Shown here piece by piece: positions 20,084 to 28,690 of a stretch of DNA of 64,000 nt (the first letter of the stretch is position 1; the number at the start of each line of letters is the position of its first letter). Source of the stretch: Streptomyces sp. RKAG293 (lineage in GTDB: Bacteria > Actinomycetota > Actinomycetes > Streptomycetales > Streptomycetaceae); contig NZ_JAJOZB010000001.1 of the NCBI RefSeq assembly GCF_023701745.1, positions 3,540,501 to 3,604,500 of the forward strand, in the 5' to 3' direction. The position numbers and the translations under genes are program-made. The notes under the pieces were generated by a model, which was not told the origin of the DNA, searched no databases, and worked only from the letters and a program-made list of their open reading frames with translations.

Positions 20084-21898
20084 ATGTGCGGGATCGTCGG
20101 ATACATCGGTAAGCGCGACGTGGCTCCACTGCTGCTGGAAGGCCTGCAGCGGCTGGAGTACCGGGGCTACGACTCGGCGGGCGTCGTCATCACCGGCAAG
20201 TCCGGGGTCCTCAAGACGGTCAAGGCCAAGGGCCGGGTCCGCGAGCTGGAGGCGCGCATCCCCAAGCGCTTCGCCGGCACCACCGGTATCGCGCACACCC
20301 GCTGGGCCACGCACGGCGCTCCGAACGACGAGAACGCGCACCCCCACCTTGACGCGGAGGGCAAAGTCGCCCTCGTCCACAACGGCATCATCGACAACGC
20401 CGACGACCTGCGCGCCAAACTGATCGCCGACGGCGTGGAGTTCACCTCCGAGACCGACTCCGAGGTCGTCGTGCACCTCATCGGCCGCTCGCAGGCCGAC
20501 ACCCTCGAGGCCAAGGTCCAGGAAGCGCTGCGCCGCGTCGAGGGCACCTACGGCATCGCCGTCATGCACCAGGACTTCCCCGACCGCATCGTCGTCGCCC
20601 GCAACGGCTCGCCGGTCGTGCTCGGCATCGGCGACAAGGAGATGTTCGTCGCCTCGGACGTCGCCGCGCTGGTCAGCCACACCCGCCAGGTCGTCACCCT
20701 CGACGACGGCGAGATGGCCACCCTCAAGGCCGACGACTTCCGCACGTACACCACCGAGGGTTCCAGCACCTCGGCCACGCCGACCACCGTGGAGTGGGAG
20801 GCCGAGTCGTACGACATGGGCGGCCACGACACGTACATGCACAAGGAGATCTCCGAGCAGCCCGACGCGGTCGACCGCGTGCTGCGCGGCCGTATCGACG
20901 ACCGGTTCTCCACCGTGCACCTGGGCGGTCTGAACCTCGACCCGCGCGAGGCGCGGAGCGTCCGCCGGATCAAGATCCTCGGCTGCGGCACGTCGTACCA
21001 CGCGGGCCAGATCGGCGCGCAGATGATCGAGGAGCTGGCCCGCATCCCCTCGGACGCCGAGCCCGCCTCCGAGTTCCGCTACCGGAACCCGGTCGTCGAC
21101 CCCGACACCCTCTACATCGCGGTCTCCCAGTCCGGCGAGACCTACGACGTGCTCGCCGCCGTCCAGGAGCTCAAGCGCAAGGGCGCGCGCGTCCTGGGCG
21201 TGGTGAACGTCGTCGGCTCGGCGATCGCCCGCGAGACGGACGGCGGCGTGTACGTGCACGCCGGCCCCGAGGTCTGCGTCGTCTCCACGAAGTGCTTCAC
21301 CAACACCGTGGTCGCGTTCGCGCTGCTCGCGCTGCACCTGGGCCGGATCCGCGACCTGTCGGTCGCGGACGGCAAGCGGATCATCGCGGGGCTGCGGAAG
21401 CTGCCGGCGCAGATCGCCGAGATGCTGGAGGGCGAGGCGGAGATCGAGAAGCTGGCCGCCGAGTACGCGGGCGCCAAGTCGATGATGTTCATCGGGCGCG
21501 TGCGGGGCTATCCGGTGGCGCGTGAGGCCTCGTTGAAGCTCAAGGAGATCAGCTACATCCACGCGGAGGCGTACCCGGCCTCCGAGTTGAAGCACGGTCC
21601 GCTGGCGCTGATCGAGCCGGCGCTGCCGACGGTGGCGATCGTGCCGGACGACGATCTGCTGGACAAGAACCGGGCGGCGCTGGAGGAGATCAAGGCGCGG
21701 AGCGGGCGGATTCTGGCGGTGGCGCACCAGGTGCAGGAGAAGGCGGACCACACGATCGTGGTGCCGAAGAACGAGGTCGAGCTGGATCCGATCCTGATGG
21801 GGATTCCGCTGCAGTTGTTCGCTTACCACACGGCGAAGGCGATGGGGCGGGACATCGACAAGCCGCGGAACTTGGCGAAGTCCGTGACGGTGGAGTAA
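20084..21898 (+). CDS. glmS: Glutamine--fructose-6-phosphate aminotransferase
   Basis: A 604-aa full-length GlmS that makes glucosamine-6-phosphate from fructose-6-phosphate and glutamine. Cys2 (MCGIVGYIG) is the glutaminase nucleophile and NEN (from DENAHPH) is nearby. Two SIS domains follow: GCGTSYHAG and SQSGET in the first, the second carrying PVAREASLKLKE. The C-terminus ends KSVTVE as usual. ATG 20084 follows GGAGAGGG. As it sits beside hexosaminidase rather than in a ribosomal neighbourhood, it may be the second paralogue (glmS2 in S. coelicolor). Confidence 0.95.
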   Translation: MCGIVGYIGKRDVAPLLLEGLQRLEYRGYDSAGVVITGKSGVLKTVKAKGRVRELEARIPKRFAGTTGIAHTRWATHGAPNDENAHPHLDAEGKVALVHNGIIDNADDLRAKLIADGVEFTSETDSEVVVHLIGRSQADTLEAKVQEALRRVEGTYGIAVMHQDFPDRIVVARNGSPVVLGIGDKEMFVASDVAALVSHTRQVVTLDDGEMATLKADDFRTYTTEGSSTSATPTTVEWEAESYDMGGHDTYMHKEISEQPDAVDRVLRGRIDDRFSTVHLGGLNLDPREARSVRRIKILGCGTSYHAGQIGAQMIEELARIPSDAEPASEFRYRNPVVDPDTLYIAVSQSGETYDVLAAVQELKRKGARVLGVVNVVGSAIARETDGGVYVHAGPEVCVVSTKCFTNTVVAFALLALHLGRIRDLSVADGKRIIAGLRKLPAQIAEMLEGEAEIEKLAAEYAGAKSMMFIGRVRGYPVAREASLKLKEISYIHAEAYPASELKHGPLALIEPALPTVAIVPDDDLLDKNRAALEEIKARSGRILAVAHQVQEKADHTIVVPKNEVELDPILMGIPLQLFAYHTAKAMGRDIDKPRNLAKSVTVE

Positions 21899-21922
21899 GC
21901 CTGCGGGTTGGTTTGTGGTTCC

Positions 21923-22055
21923 GGGGGCCGGGTCCTCCGGGGTGGGTTTCGAAATCGACTATTTACGGTCCCCCAACCTTCGGCCGGGGGTGCCCCCAGC
22001 GGCCCACAAATAGCCCGGCAGCATTTCGGAACCCCACCCCTGCGGCCCCGGCCCC
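21923..22055. repeat. Dispersed hairpin repeat, copy A
   Basis: This intergenic element, between convergent glmS and the stress-protein gene, matches in reverse complement the element at 39642-39744. Shared blocks include an 18-nt end (21923-21940), the GAAATCGACTATT arm and the GGCCCACAAATAG...GGCAGCATTTCGGA arm. The two inner arms pair to form a long stem. Copy A carries an extra insert of about 35 nt in the loop, itself a G/C hairpin (21969-21998). Confidence 0.7.
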
Positions 22056-22163
22056 CTTGCGTCCCCTCTGACCTGCGGGAATGCGGGCGCGCTAGCGCCG
22101 CCGGGGTCCGGGGCTTGGGCCTGCTGCGGCGACGTTTGCGGGGCGCGTGGGTCCGTGGTGGTT

Positions 22164-22685
22164 CTACGGGATGACGATGACCGGGCGTTGCGCCCGGCGG
22201 GCCAGGCGGCCCGCTACCGAGCCGAAGATGCGGCCGATGATGCCCTGGGTGCCGCCCACGACGATGGCGTCGGCCTCGTACTCGCGGCCGACCTCCTCCA
22301 GTTCGTGGCAGATGTCGCCGCCGCGTTCGACGAGGATCCAGGGGACTTCGGCGAGGTGGTCGGCACAGGCGAGTTCCAGCCCCAGGACCTCGGTTCTGTG
22401 GTCGGGGACATCGACGAAGACCGGTGGTTCGCAGCCCGCCCAGACCGTGGCGGGGAGGCGGTTGGCCACGTGGACGATGATCAGCGCCGAGCCGAGGCGG
22501 CGGGCCATGCCGATCGAGTAGGCGAGTGCCCGCTCGCTGGAGACCGAACCGTCGAATCCCACCACGACACCGTGCCGGAAGGCCGGGTCGCAGGACGAGC
22601 GCAGCTCGGGGGCCGCTTCGGGGAGCGCCGCCGATTCGGCGAGCGGCTTGCCTTCAGCGGGCTCAGGGAGCTCATAACCGGCCAT
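22164..22685 (-). CDS. Universal stress protein (UspA family)
   Basis: The 173-aa protein has a single Usp domain: GVVVGFDGSVSSERALAYSI near the N-terminus and the C-terminal ATP-binding pattern VVGGTQGIIGRIFGSVAGRL. An extension of about 35 residues rich in Glu, Pro and Ala precedes the domain. ATG 22683-22685 is chosen; TTG 22703 is possible, and neither has a strong ribosome site. It is convergent with glmS and upstream of the long adpA leader. Its role is probably ATP-binding stress signalling; the partner is unknown. Confidence 0.88.
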   Translation of the reverse strand: MAGYELPEPAEGKPLAESAALPEAAPELRSSCDPAFRHGVVVGFDGSVSSERALAYSIGMARRLGSALIIVHVANRLPATVWAGCEPPVFVDVPDHRTEVLGLELACADHLAEVPWILVERGGDICHELEEVGREYEADAIVVGGTQGIIGRIFGSVAGRLARRAQRPVIVIP

Positions 22686-23681
22686 GATGCGGTTTCTCGA
22701 CAAGGGCGGCGTGGAGACGCCGACCGGCGGACAACGGCGGTGCTGCGGTCGTCACAGCGAGCTTCGCTGCGTCTTCGGTAATACCCTGACGGGGGCCGCG
22801 AGGCTGACCGGTTTCGGCCAGTTCGAGGCTTCCGATCCTTGTGACTCCAGAGTACGGCGGAGACGTATCCCTGCACAGACTCATCGAGCCTCCGCAGGCA
22901 TTACGTACCCGGAGTTTCCAGGAGAATGCCGCAGCCCGGCCGTGAGCGCAACGTCGCGCCGTCATCCGGCCGGACGAATCCGCGCGGCGGGAGCGGCCGT
23001 CGCGGGCGGGCCGGCTCCAGAACGGGTCCAGGGCGGCTCCAGAACGGCTCGAGGGGTCTTCCGGAGCGATCCGAGGGCTTCCCCCGGAGGCACCCGGGTG
23101 CGATGCGGAGAGCACCCCGGACCTGCACGGGACGCCCGGCAGGAGGCCACCGCACGAACACCGCCCCCCGCGCAAACCAAATTCCCCGCGGCACCGGCGT
23201 GAACAAGACACGGGCTCGGAGCGGGACCGGCAAATGGCCCGATAACGCCCCGACGACGCCGACGGCCGCGAGGGGCGCACCGGGGCGGTTGGCTGGCCAG
23301 GGGGCGCACACCGGGGCGCCGTCCAGGGGCGTGCACATCGGTGCCTATGTTTTTCAGCCAACTTCTGGCCGCAGTACCCCTGTTGGTAATAGGCCTTGCT
23401 GACACGTCTGCCACCTGCAATGAAACGGCTCCAGGGGGCGCGAGGAGCGTCGTAGGCCACCGCGGGAGCCAGAGGCGTACTTCCCAGCAGGCCCGGTGAG
23501 TGGAACGCTTCGTGATCGAATGCTTCACGCCACGTGGTCAAGTCGACTTAGCGCCAGGTGGTGAAGTATTCACAACTGCCTCATCTGACACACCAAACAC
23601 AGTAGATTCGATCTTGGGAAATACGGCGGGGGAAACGTGCAGGACCGAGGGGCCGCGTCGATCGAGGGGGGCTTGAGCTCC
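22686..23681. promoter_or_regulatory. Long non-coding leader of adpA
   Basis: This stretch of nearly 1 kb holds no convincing gene; reading frames in it lack ribosome sites and typical codon bias. It is the upstream control region of adpA, known in Streptomyces for multiple inputs. Near the gene are a direct repeat (23528-23543 and 23552-23567, 14 of 16 identical, period 24), a candidate AdpA box on the minus strand (TGGCGTGAAG, 23523-23532, 9 of 10 to TGGCSNGWWY) and a small palindrome GTGAAGTATTCAC (23561-23573). Confidence 0.6.
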
Positions 23682-24998
23682 ATGATGAGCCAGGAGTCCA
23701 GGACCGGTACGGCGATGGAGAACCTGTCGCCATCAGCCGGATCCTCAGCACCGTCAGCGTCGTCCCGCGCCACTCGCAAACTGTCCGCGCGGCGGCGTGC
23801 CGAAGTCGTCGCCGTGCTGCTGTTCAGCGGCGGGCCGATCTTCGAAAGTTCCATCCCGCTCTCCGTGTTCGGCATCGACCGGCAGGACGCGGGCGTGCCC
23901 CGCTACCGGCTGCTGGTCTGCGCCGGCGAGGACGGGCCACTTCGCACCACCGGGGGCCTGGAACTCAGCGCCCCCTACGGACTCGAAGCGCTCTCACGGG
24001 CCGGCACCGTAGTGGTGCCCGCCTGGCGCTCGATCTCCCAACCACCACCTCCCGAGGCCCTCGACGCGCTGCGCCGGGCCCACGAGGAGGGCGCCCGGAT
24101 CATCGGCCTGTGCACAGGGGCGTTCGTACTGGCCGCCGCGGGGCTTCTGGACGGCCGCCCCGCGACCACCCACTGGATGTACGCGCCCACCTTGGCCAAG
24201 CGCTATCCCTCCGTGCATGTGGACCCCCGGGAGCTTTTCGTGGACGACGGAGATGTACTGACCTCGGCCGGCACCGCGGCCGGAATCGACCTCTGCCTGC
24301 ATGTCGTACGCACCGACCACGGCGCCGAGGCCGCGAACGCGCTCGCCCGGCGGCTCGTCGTGCCGCCGCGCCGCAGTGACTGGCCCTCCAGCCAGCGCCA
24401 CCTCGACAGGTCATTACCAGAAGAGATCGGCGGTGACCCGCTGGCCGAGGTCGTCGCCTGGGCGCTGGAGCATCTGCACGAGCAGTTCGACGTGGAGGCC
24501 CTGGCGGCTCGCGCCTATATGAGCCGCAGGACCTTCGACCGGCGCTTCCGCTCGCTCACCGGCAGTGCCCCGCTGCAGTGGCTGATCACTCAGCGGGTGC
24601 TGCAGGCGCAGCGGCTGCTGGAGACGTCCGACTTCTCGGTGGACGAGGTGGCGGGCCGCTGCGGCTTCCGCTCCCCCGTCGCGCTGCGCGGGCACTTCCG
24701 CCGCCAGCTCGGGTCGTCGCCCGCCTCCTACCGGGCCGCGTACCGGGCCCGGCGCCCGCAGGACGACCCGGAGCGGCCACCCGCGCCGGCCGAGCACCTG
24801 CCGCCCCGCCGGGGCACGCCGCCACAGCTCCTGACGGTGCCGGGCAAGCCCGACTCCGACGTGTACGCCCCTCGGGTGCCCGAGCAGAGCCGCATGGACG
24901 GCTCCGACGGCATCATCAGGGGGCGGCTGCGCGCGGAGCGCATCGCACGCGGCCGCAACCCGGCTATGCCTGGTCCACGCGATCGCCCCTTAGGGTGA
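23682..24998 (+). CDS. adpA: AdpA (BldH) global developmental regulator
   Basis: The 438-aa protein has an N-terminal DJ-1/PfpI-like dimerisation domain ([32 protein letters not shown]) and a C-terminal AraC-type DNA-binding domain with two helix-turn-helix motifs ([35 protein letters not shown]). The interdomain linker (DRSLPEE) contains a TTA leucine codon at 24414-24416, the known bldA-tRNA control point of adpA. A second TTA lies at 24990-24992, two codons before the stop. ATG 23682 (or 23685) follows a G-rich ribosome site. orn begins 5 nt downstream. Confidence 0.97.
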   Translation: MMSQESRTGTAMENLSPSAGSSAPSASSRATRKLSARRRAEVVAVLLFSGGPIFESSIPLSVFGIDRQDAGVPRYRLLVCAGEDGPLRTTGGLELSAPYGLEALSRAGTVVVPAWRSISQPPPPEALDALRRAHEEGARIIGLCTGAFVLAAAGLLDGRPATTHWMYAPTLAKRYPSVHVDPRELFVDDGDVLTSAGTAAGIDLCLHVVRTDHGAEAANALARRLVVPPRRSDWPSSQRHLDRSLPEEIGGDPLAEVVAWALEHLHEQFDVEALAARAYMSRRTFDRRFRSLTGSAPLQWLITQRVLQAQRLLETSDFSVDEVAGRCGFRSPVALRGHFRRQLGSSPASYRAAYRARRPQDDPERPPAPAEHLPPRRGTPPQLLTVPGKPDSDVYAPRVPEQSRMDGSDGIIRGRLRAERIARGRNPAMPGPRDRPLG

Positions 24999-25003
24999 GA
25001 CCC

Positions 25004-25606
25004 ATGAACGACCGCATGGTGTGGATCGACTGCGAGATGACCGGGCTGTCCCTGGCCCACGACGCGCTCGTAGAGGTGGCCGCACTGGTCACCGACTCCG
25101 AGCTGAACATTCTCGGCGAGGGGGTGGAGATCGTCATCCGCCCGCCCGCCGAGTCCCTGACGACCATGCCCGACGTCGTACGCGAGATGCACACCGCCTC
25201 CGGGCTCCTGGAGGAGCTCGAGGGCGGTGTGACGCTCGAGGAGGCCGAGAAGCTGGTGCTCGACTACGTGCGCGAGCACGTCTCGGAACCGCGCAAGGCC
25301 CCGCTGTGCGGAAACTCGGTCAGCACGGACCGCGGCTTCCTCGCCCGGGACATGCCGGCTCTCGAACAGCACCTCCACTACCGGATCGTGGACGTCTCCT
25401 CCATCAAGGAGCTGTCCCGCCGGTGGTACCCCCGGGCGTACTTCAACAGCCCGGAGAAGAACGGCAACCACCGCGCCCTGGCCGACATCCGCGAGTCCAT
25501 CGCGGAGCTGCGCTACTACCGCGAGGCCGTCTTCGTGCCGCAGCCCGGCCCGGACACCGACACCGCCCGGGCCATCGCGGCCAAGCACGTCCTGGCCGCC
25601 GAATAG
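25004..25606 (+). CDS. orn: Oligoribonuclease
   Basis: A 200-aa DEDDh 3'-5' exoribonuclease that degrades short RNAs and pGpG. DEDD residues are visible in [19 protein letters not shown] and [11 protein letters not shown], with the final His in GNHRAL. ATG 25004 follows GGGTGAG and lies 5 nt after the adpA stop, so the two are probably co-transcribed, as is known for adpA-ornA. tRNA-His follows. Confidence 0.96.
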   Translation: MNDRMVWIDCEMTGLSLAHDALVEVAALVTDSELNILGEGVEIVIRPPAESLTTMPDVVREMHTASGLLEELEGGVTLEEAEKLVLDYVREHVSEPRKAPLCGNSVSTDRGFLARDMPALEQHLHYRIVDVSSIKELSRRWYPRAYFNSPEKNGNHRALADIRESIAELRYYREAVFVPQPGPDTDTARAIAAKHVLAAE

Positions 25607-25672
25607 CCTGAGGCGAGCACCCTCCCGGACCCTGTATGCTTCTTCAGGTCGGCGCCGAGAAGCGCCGGACAT

Positions 25673-25746
25673 GGTGGGTGTAGCTCAGTTGGTAGAGCAC
25701 CTGGTTGTGGTCCAGGTGGCCGCGGGTTCAAGTCCCGTCACTCACC
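25673..25746 (+). tRNA. tRNA-His (GTG)
   Basis: A cloverleaf with acceptor GTGGGTG/CACTCAC, D-arm GCTCAGTTGGTAGAGC, anticodon GTG in TTGTGGT, and T-arm GGGTTCAAGTCCC. The extra G at 25673 pairs with discriminator C at 25746, the G-1:C73 mark of tRNA-His. CCA is not encoded. Confidence 0.97.
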
Positions 25747-25752
25747 CTGAAC

Positions 25753-25792
25753 GACGAAGGCCCGGTCTGTGAGAACAGACCGGGTCTTCGTC
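25753..25792 (+). terminator. Terminator after tRNA-His
   Basis: An 18-bp stem (25753-25770 with 25775-25792, one G:U pair) closed by GAGA starts 6 nt after tRNA-His. It ends the orn-tRNA side and faces the cebR stop. Confidence 0.85.
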
Positions 25793-25883
25793 ATGTCCTG
25801 GGTCCCGAGGGCCCGGTGGGGGCCGGGGCGGCGCCGTTCGCCCTGTGTCCGACGTCACACCTTCCGGTGAACGCCGACCCTCG

Positions 25884-26912
25884 CTACGCCGAGTCCCGCC
25901 GCACCAGTTCCGTGGCGAGCACCACATGCCGCCGCACCGAGGTGCGTTCCGCGATCTCCTCCAGGAGGACGCGGGCCATGGTGCGGCCCATCTCCTCGAT
26001 GGGCTGCCGGACGCTCGTGAGGGCGGGGTCCATATGGCGGGCGATGACGGAGTCGTCGAAGCCGACGAGCGCCACGTCGTCGGGGACCCGCCGGCCGGCC
26101 TCCCGCAGGACCTGGAGGGCGCCGGAGGCCATGACGTCGGAGGCCGCGAAGACGGCGTCCACGTCGGGCCGCCGGGCGAGCAGTTCGCGCATCGCGCGCC
26201 GGCCGCCCTCCTCGGTGAAGTCGCCGCGGGCGACGAGCGAGGCGTCGTCGCCCAGGCCCGCCGCGCCGACGGCCTGGCGGTAGCCGTCGAGGCGGCAGCG
26301 GGCGACGTACATGTCGACGGGGCCGGTGATGGTGGCGACGACGCGGCGGCCGCGGCCGAGCAGATAGCCGACGGCGGACCGGGCGCCGCCCACGTTGTCG
26401 GAGTCCACGTAGGACACGGACTCCAGGTCGGAGCGCCGGCCGTTCAGGACGGCGGGCATGTCCAGCTGTTCCAGCAGGTCCGGCAGCGGGTCGTCCTCAT
26501 GCACGGAGACGAGCAGGACGCCGTCGACCCGGTGGGCGCTGAGGTACTGGGCGAAGCGGGAGCGTTCCTTGGGGGTACGGATCAGCGTCAGCAGCAGCTG
26601 CATGTCGGTGTCGGCGAGCTCGGCGCCGACGCCGCGGATGATGTCGGAGAAGTAGGGCTCGGCGAAGAGCCGGGTCTCGGGTTCCGGGATGACGAGCGCG
26701 ATGGCGTCCGTCCGGTTGCCCGCGAGGGCGCGGGCGGCGCGGTTGGGGACGTACCCCAGCTCGGCGATGGCGACCTCGACGGCGGCCTTGGCCCGGTCGC
26801 TCACCCGGGGGGAGCCGTTGATGACCCGGGAGACCGTGCCGCGGCCCACCCCGGCGCGTGCGGCGACCTCTTCGAGCGTGGGCCGTCCGCTGTGCCGACC
26901 GTTCACGGTCAC
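25884..26912 (-). CDS. cebR: CebR, LacI-family repressor of cellobiose genes
   Basis: The 342-aa protein has an N-terminal LacI helix-turn-helix (PTLEEVAARAGVGRGTVSRV) and a periplasmic-binding-like effector domain. The start is GTG 26910-26912, set by GGGAGG 5 nt upstream; the more upstream ATG (26942) would enclose that site. It is divergent from cebEFG-bglC. The intergenic region holds two copies of the CebR box TGGGAGCGCTCCCA. CebR is known to be released from DNA by cello-oligosaccharides. Confidence 0.92.
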   Translation of the reverse strand: MTVNGRHSGRPTLEEVAARAGVGRGTVSRVINGSPRVSDRAKAAVEVAIAELGYVPNRAARALAGNRTDAIALVIPEPETRLFAEPYFSDIIRGVGAELADTDMQLLLTLIRTPKERSRFAQYLSAHRVDGVLLVSVHEDDPLPDLLEQLDMPAVLNGRRSDLESVSYVDSDNVGGARSAVGYLLGRGRRVVATITGPVDMYVARCRLDGYRQAVGAAGLGDDASLVARGDFTEEGGRRAMRELLARRPDVDAVFAASDVMASGALQVLREAGRRVPDDVALVGFDDSVIARHMDPALTSVRQPIEEMGRTMARVLLEEIAERTSVRRHVVLATELVRRDSA

Positions 26913-26967
26913 TTCCGCCTCCCGACATGACTGACGCGCCATCCTAGGCGCTCGGACGCACCGTGCG

Positions 26968-26981
26968 TGAGAGCGCTCCCA
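26968..26981. promoter_or_regulatory. CebR operator 1
   Basis: TGAGAGCGCTCCCA matches 13 of 14 positions of the CebR box. It lies 56 nt upstream of the cebR start, so it probably gives autoregulation. Confidence 0.8.
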
Positions 26982-27125
26982 CGATCTCTCACGATAGCGG
27001 CCGTGCGGTGCCGGTTTCGTTCAAGAAGTGATCGAAGGTCCGGTCCGGACACGTTCCGGCAACGAAAACGACTTCATGCCTTGACACTTCCCCCTCCGAG
27101 GCAGGACTGTTCCGGCAAGCCTTCG

Positions 27126-27139
27126 TGGGAGCGCTCCCA
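27126..27139. promoter_or_regulatory. CebR operator 2
   Basis: TGGGAGCGCTCCCA is a perfect palindrome, extended to 16 nt by flanking G and C. It lies 76 nt upstream of the cebE ATG in the leader, a typical repressing position for the cebEFG operon. Confidence 0.9.
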
Positions 27140-27214
27140 CACCTCGTCGCACACCCGCACGTCGGAACAGAAGCCAGCACGCACGCCAGAACCACCCTGG
27201 ACAAGGAGAGTGGA

Positions 27215-28561
27215 ATGCGCACTTCCAGCGGCACTCGCGCCCGCAGGACCGCACTGATAGCGGTCGCGGGGCTCGCGACCTGCGCGACCCTGATCACCGG
27301 CTGCAGCAGCGACAGCGGCTCGGACTCGGGGAAGAAAGGGAACACCGGGGCCGGGAACATCACGCTGCACGTCGGCGACTTCGGCTCGTTCGGCTACGAC
27401 GACAAGACGGGCGCAGCCCTGTTCTCGGAGTACCACCAGCTGCACCCGAACATCACGATCGTCGAGGACAACGTCGCCGACGGCCAGAAGTACTGGGACG
27501 CGCTGAAGCTGCACCTGTCGCAGGGCAGCGGCCTGGCCGACGTCCAGGCGATCGAGGTCGGCTTCATCGCCGAGGCGACCGCCACGCTCGGGGACCGGTT
27601 CATCGACCTGGGCAAGGCCGCCGGGGTGGACACCACCAAGTGGCTGGACTGGAAGGAGAAGCAGGCCACCACGAAGAGCGGCCAGGTGATCGGGCTCGGC
27701 ACCGACGTCGGCCCGATGGCGGTCTGCTACCGCAAGGACCTGTTCCAGAAGGCCGGTCTGCCGACCGACCGCGAGGCGGTCGCCGCGCTGTGGGCGGGCG
27801 ACTGGGCCAAGTACATCGAGACCGGCAAGCAGTTCAAGGCCAAGGCACCGGCCGGGGTCTCCTTCACCGACTCCGCCAGCGGTGTCTTCAACGCGGTGGT
27901 CTCCAGCCAGGCGCAGCAGTACTCCGACGACCAGGGCAAGCTGATCTACGACACCAGCCCGGGGGTGAAGAAGGCGTGGGACCTGGCGGTGGAGTCGGCG
28001 CAGCAGGGCCTGAGCGCCAAGCTGCGGCAGTTCGACGACAAGGGCACCTGGAACGCGGCGTTCAAGAACTCGACGTTCGCCACCATCGCCTGCCCCAGCT
28101 GGATGACCGGCATCATCAAGGAACAGGCGGGCCCGGCCAACGCGGCCAAGTGGGACATCGCCGCGGCGCCGGAGTCCGGCAACTGGGGCGGCGCGTTCCT
28201 GTCCGTGCCCAAGGCGGGCAAGCACACCGCTGAGGCGACCGCGCTGGCCGCCTGGCTGACCGCACCCGAGCAGCAGGCGAAGGTGTTCGCCAAGAACGGC
28301 AACATCCCGTCCACCAAGGCCGGCCTCGACTCGCCGGCCGTGCAGGGCGCGACGAACCCGTACTTCGGCACCGCGCCGGTCGGCAAGGTCTACACGGCCA
28401 CCGCGAAGAGCGTCACACCGGCGCCGATCGGCCGCTACGACGGCCAGGTGAAGACGTACATCACCGACAACGGGCTGCTCGACATCGAGCAGCACGGCAC
28501 GTCCAAGGACAAGGCGTGGTCCACCGTGCAGGCGCTGGTCAAGGACAAGATCGACCAGTAG
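27215..28561 (+). CDS. cebE: CebE, cellobiose/cellotriose-binding lipoprotein
   Basis: The 448-aa ABC sugar-binding protein has a signal peptide and lipobox (ATLITGC, Cys near residue 30), a Ser/Gly/Lys-rich linker and a family 1 solute-binding fold. ATG 27215 follows AAGGAGAG. It captures cello-oligosaccharides outside the membrane for CebFG; the ATPase (MsiK in Streptomyces) is encoded elsewhere. A strong hairpin follows the gene and should raise its mRNA level relative to the permeases. Confidence 0.93.
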   Translation: MRTSSGTRARRTALIAVAGLATCATLITGCSSDSGSDSGKKGNTGAGNITLHVGDFGSFGYDDKTGAALFSEYHQLHPNITIVEDNVADGQKYWDALKLHLSQGSGLADVQAIEVGFIAEATATLGDRFIDLGKAAGVDTTKWLDWKEKQATTKSGQVIGLGTDVGPMAVCYRKDLFQKAGLPTDREAVAALWAGDWAKYIETGKQFKAKAPAGVSFTDSASGVFNAVVSSQAQQYSDDQGKLIYDTSPGVKKAWDLAVESAQQGLSAKLRQFDDKGTWNAAFKNSTFATIACPSWMTGIIKEQAGPANAAKWDIAAAPESGNWGGAFLSVPKAGKHTAEATALAAWLTAPEQQAKVFAKNGNIPSTKAGLDSPAVQGATNPYFGTAPVGKVYTATAKSVTPAPIGRYDGQVKTYITDNGLLDIEQHGTSKDKAWSTVQALVKDKIDQ

Positions 28562-28567
28562 CCGGCG

Positions 28568-28604
28568 GGGCCGCCCGGCAGTGCGCACACCTGCCGGGCG
28601 GCCC
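28568..28604 (+). terminator. Intercistronic hairpin after cebE
   Basis: A 14-bp perfect GC stem (28568-28581 with 28591-28604) with a 9-nt loop sits just after the cebE stop and 86 nt before cebF. It could act as a partial terminator or mRNA-stabilising element, allowing excess binding protein. Confidence 0.7.
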
Positions 28605-28690
28605 GCCCCACGACGCTGATCCGGCCGCGACCCCTCGTCCCGGCCGGGACCGACTGAGACCGACCGACCCGACCGGGAAGGACGCCACTC

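Noticed and set aside
22684-23541. Several overlapping open frames in the adpA leader
   Set aside because: No ribosome sites, unlike codon use, and no recognisable protein features; treated as regulatory DNA.
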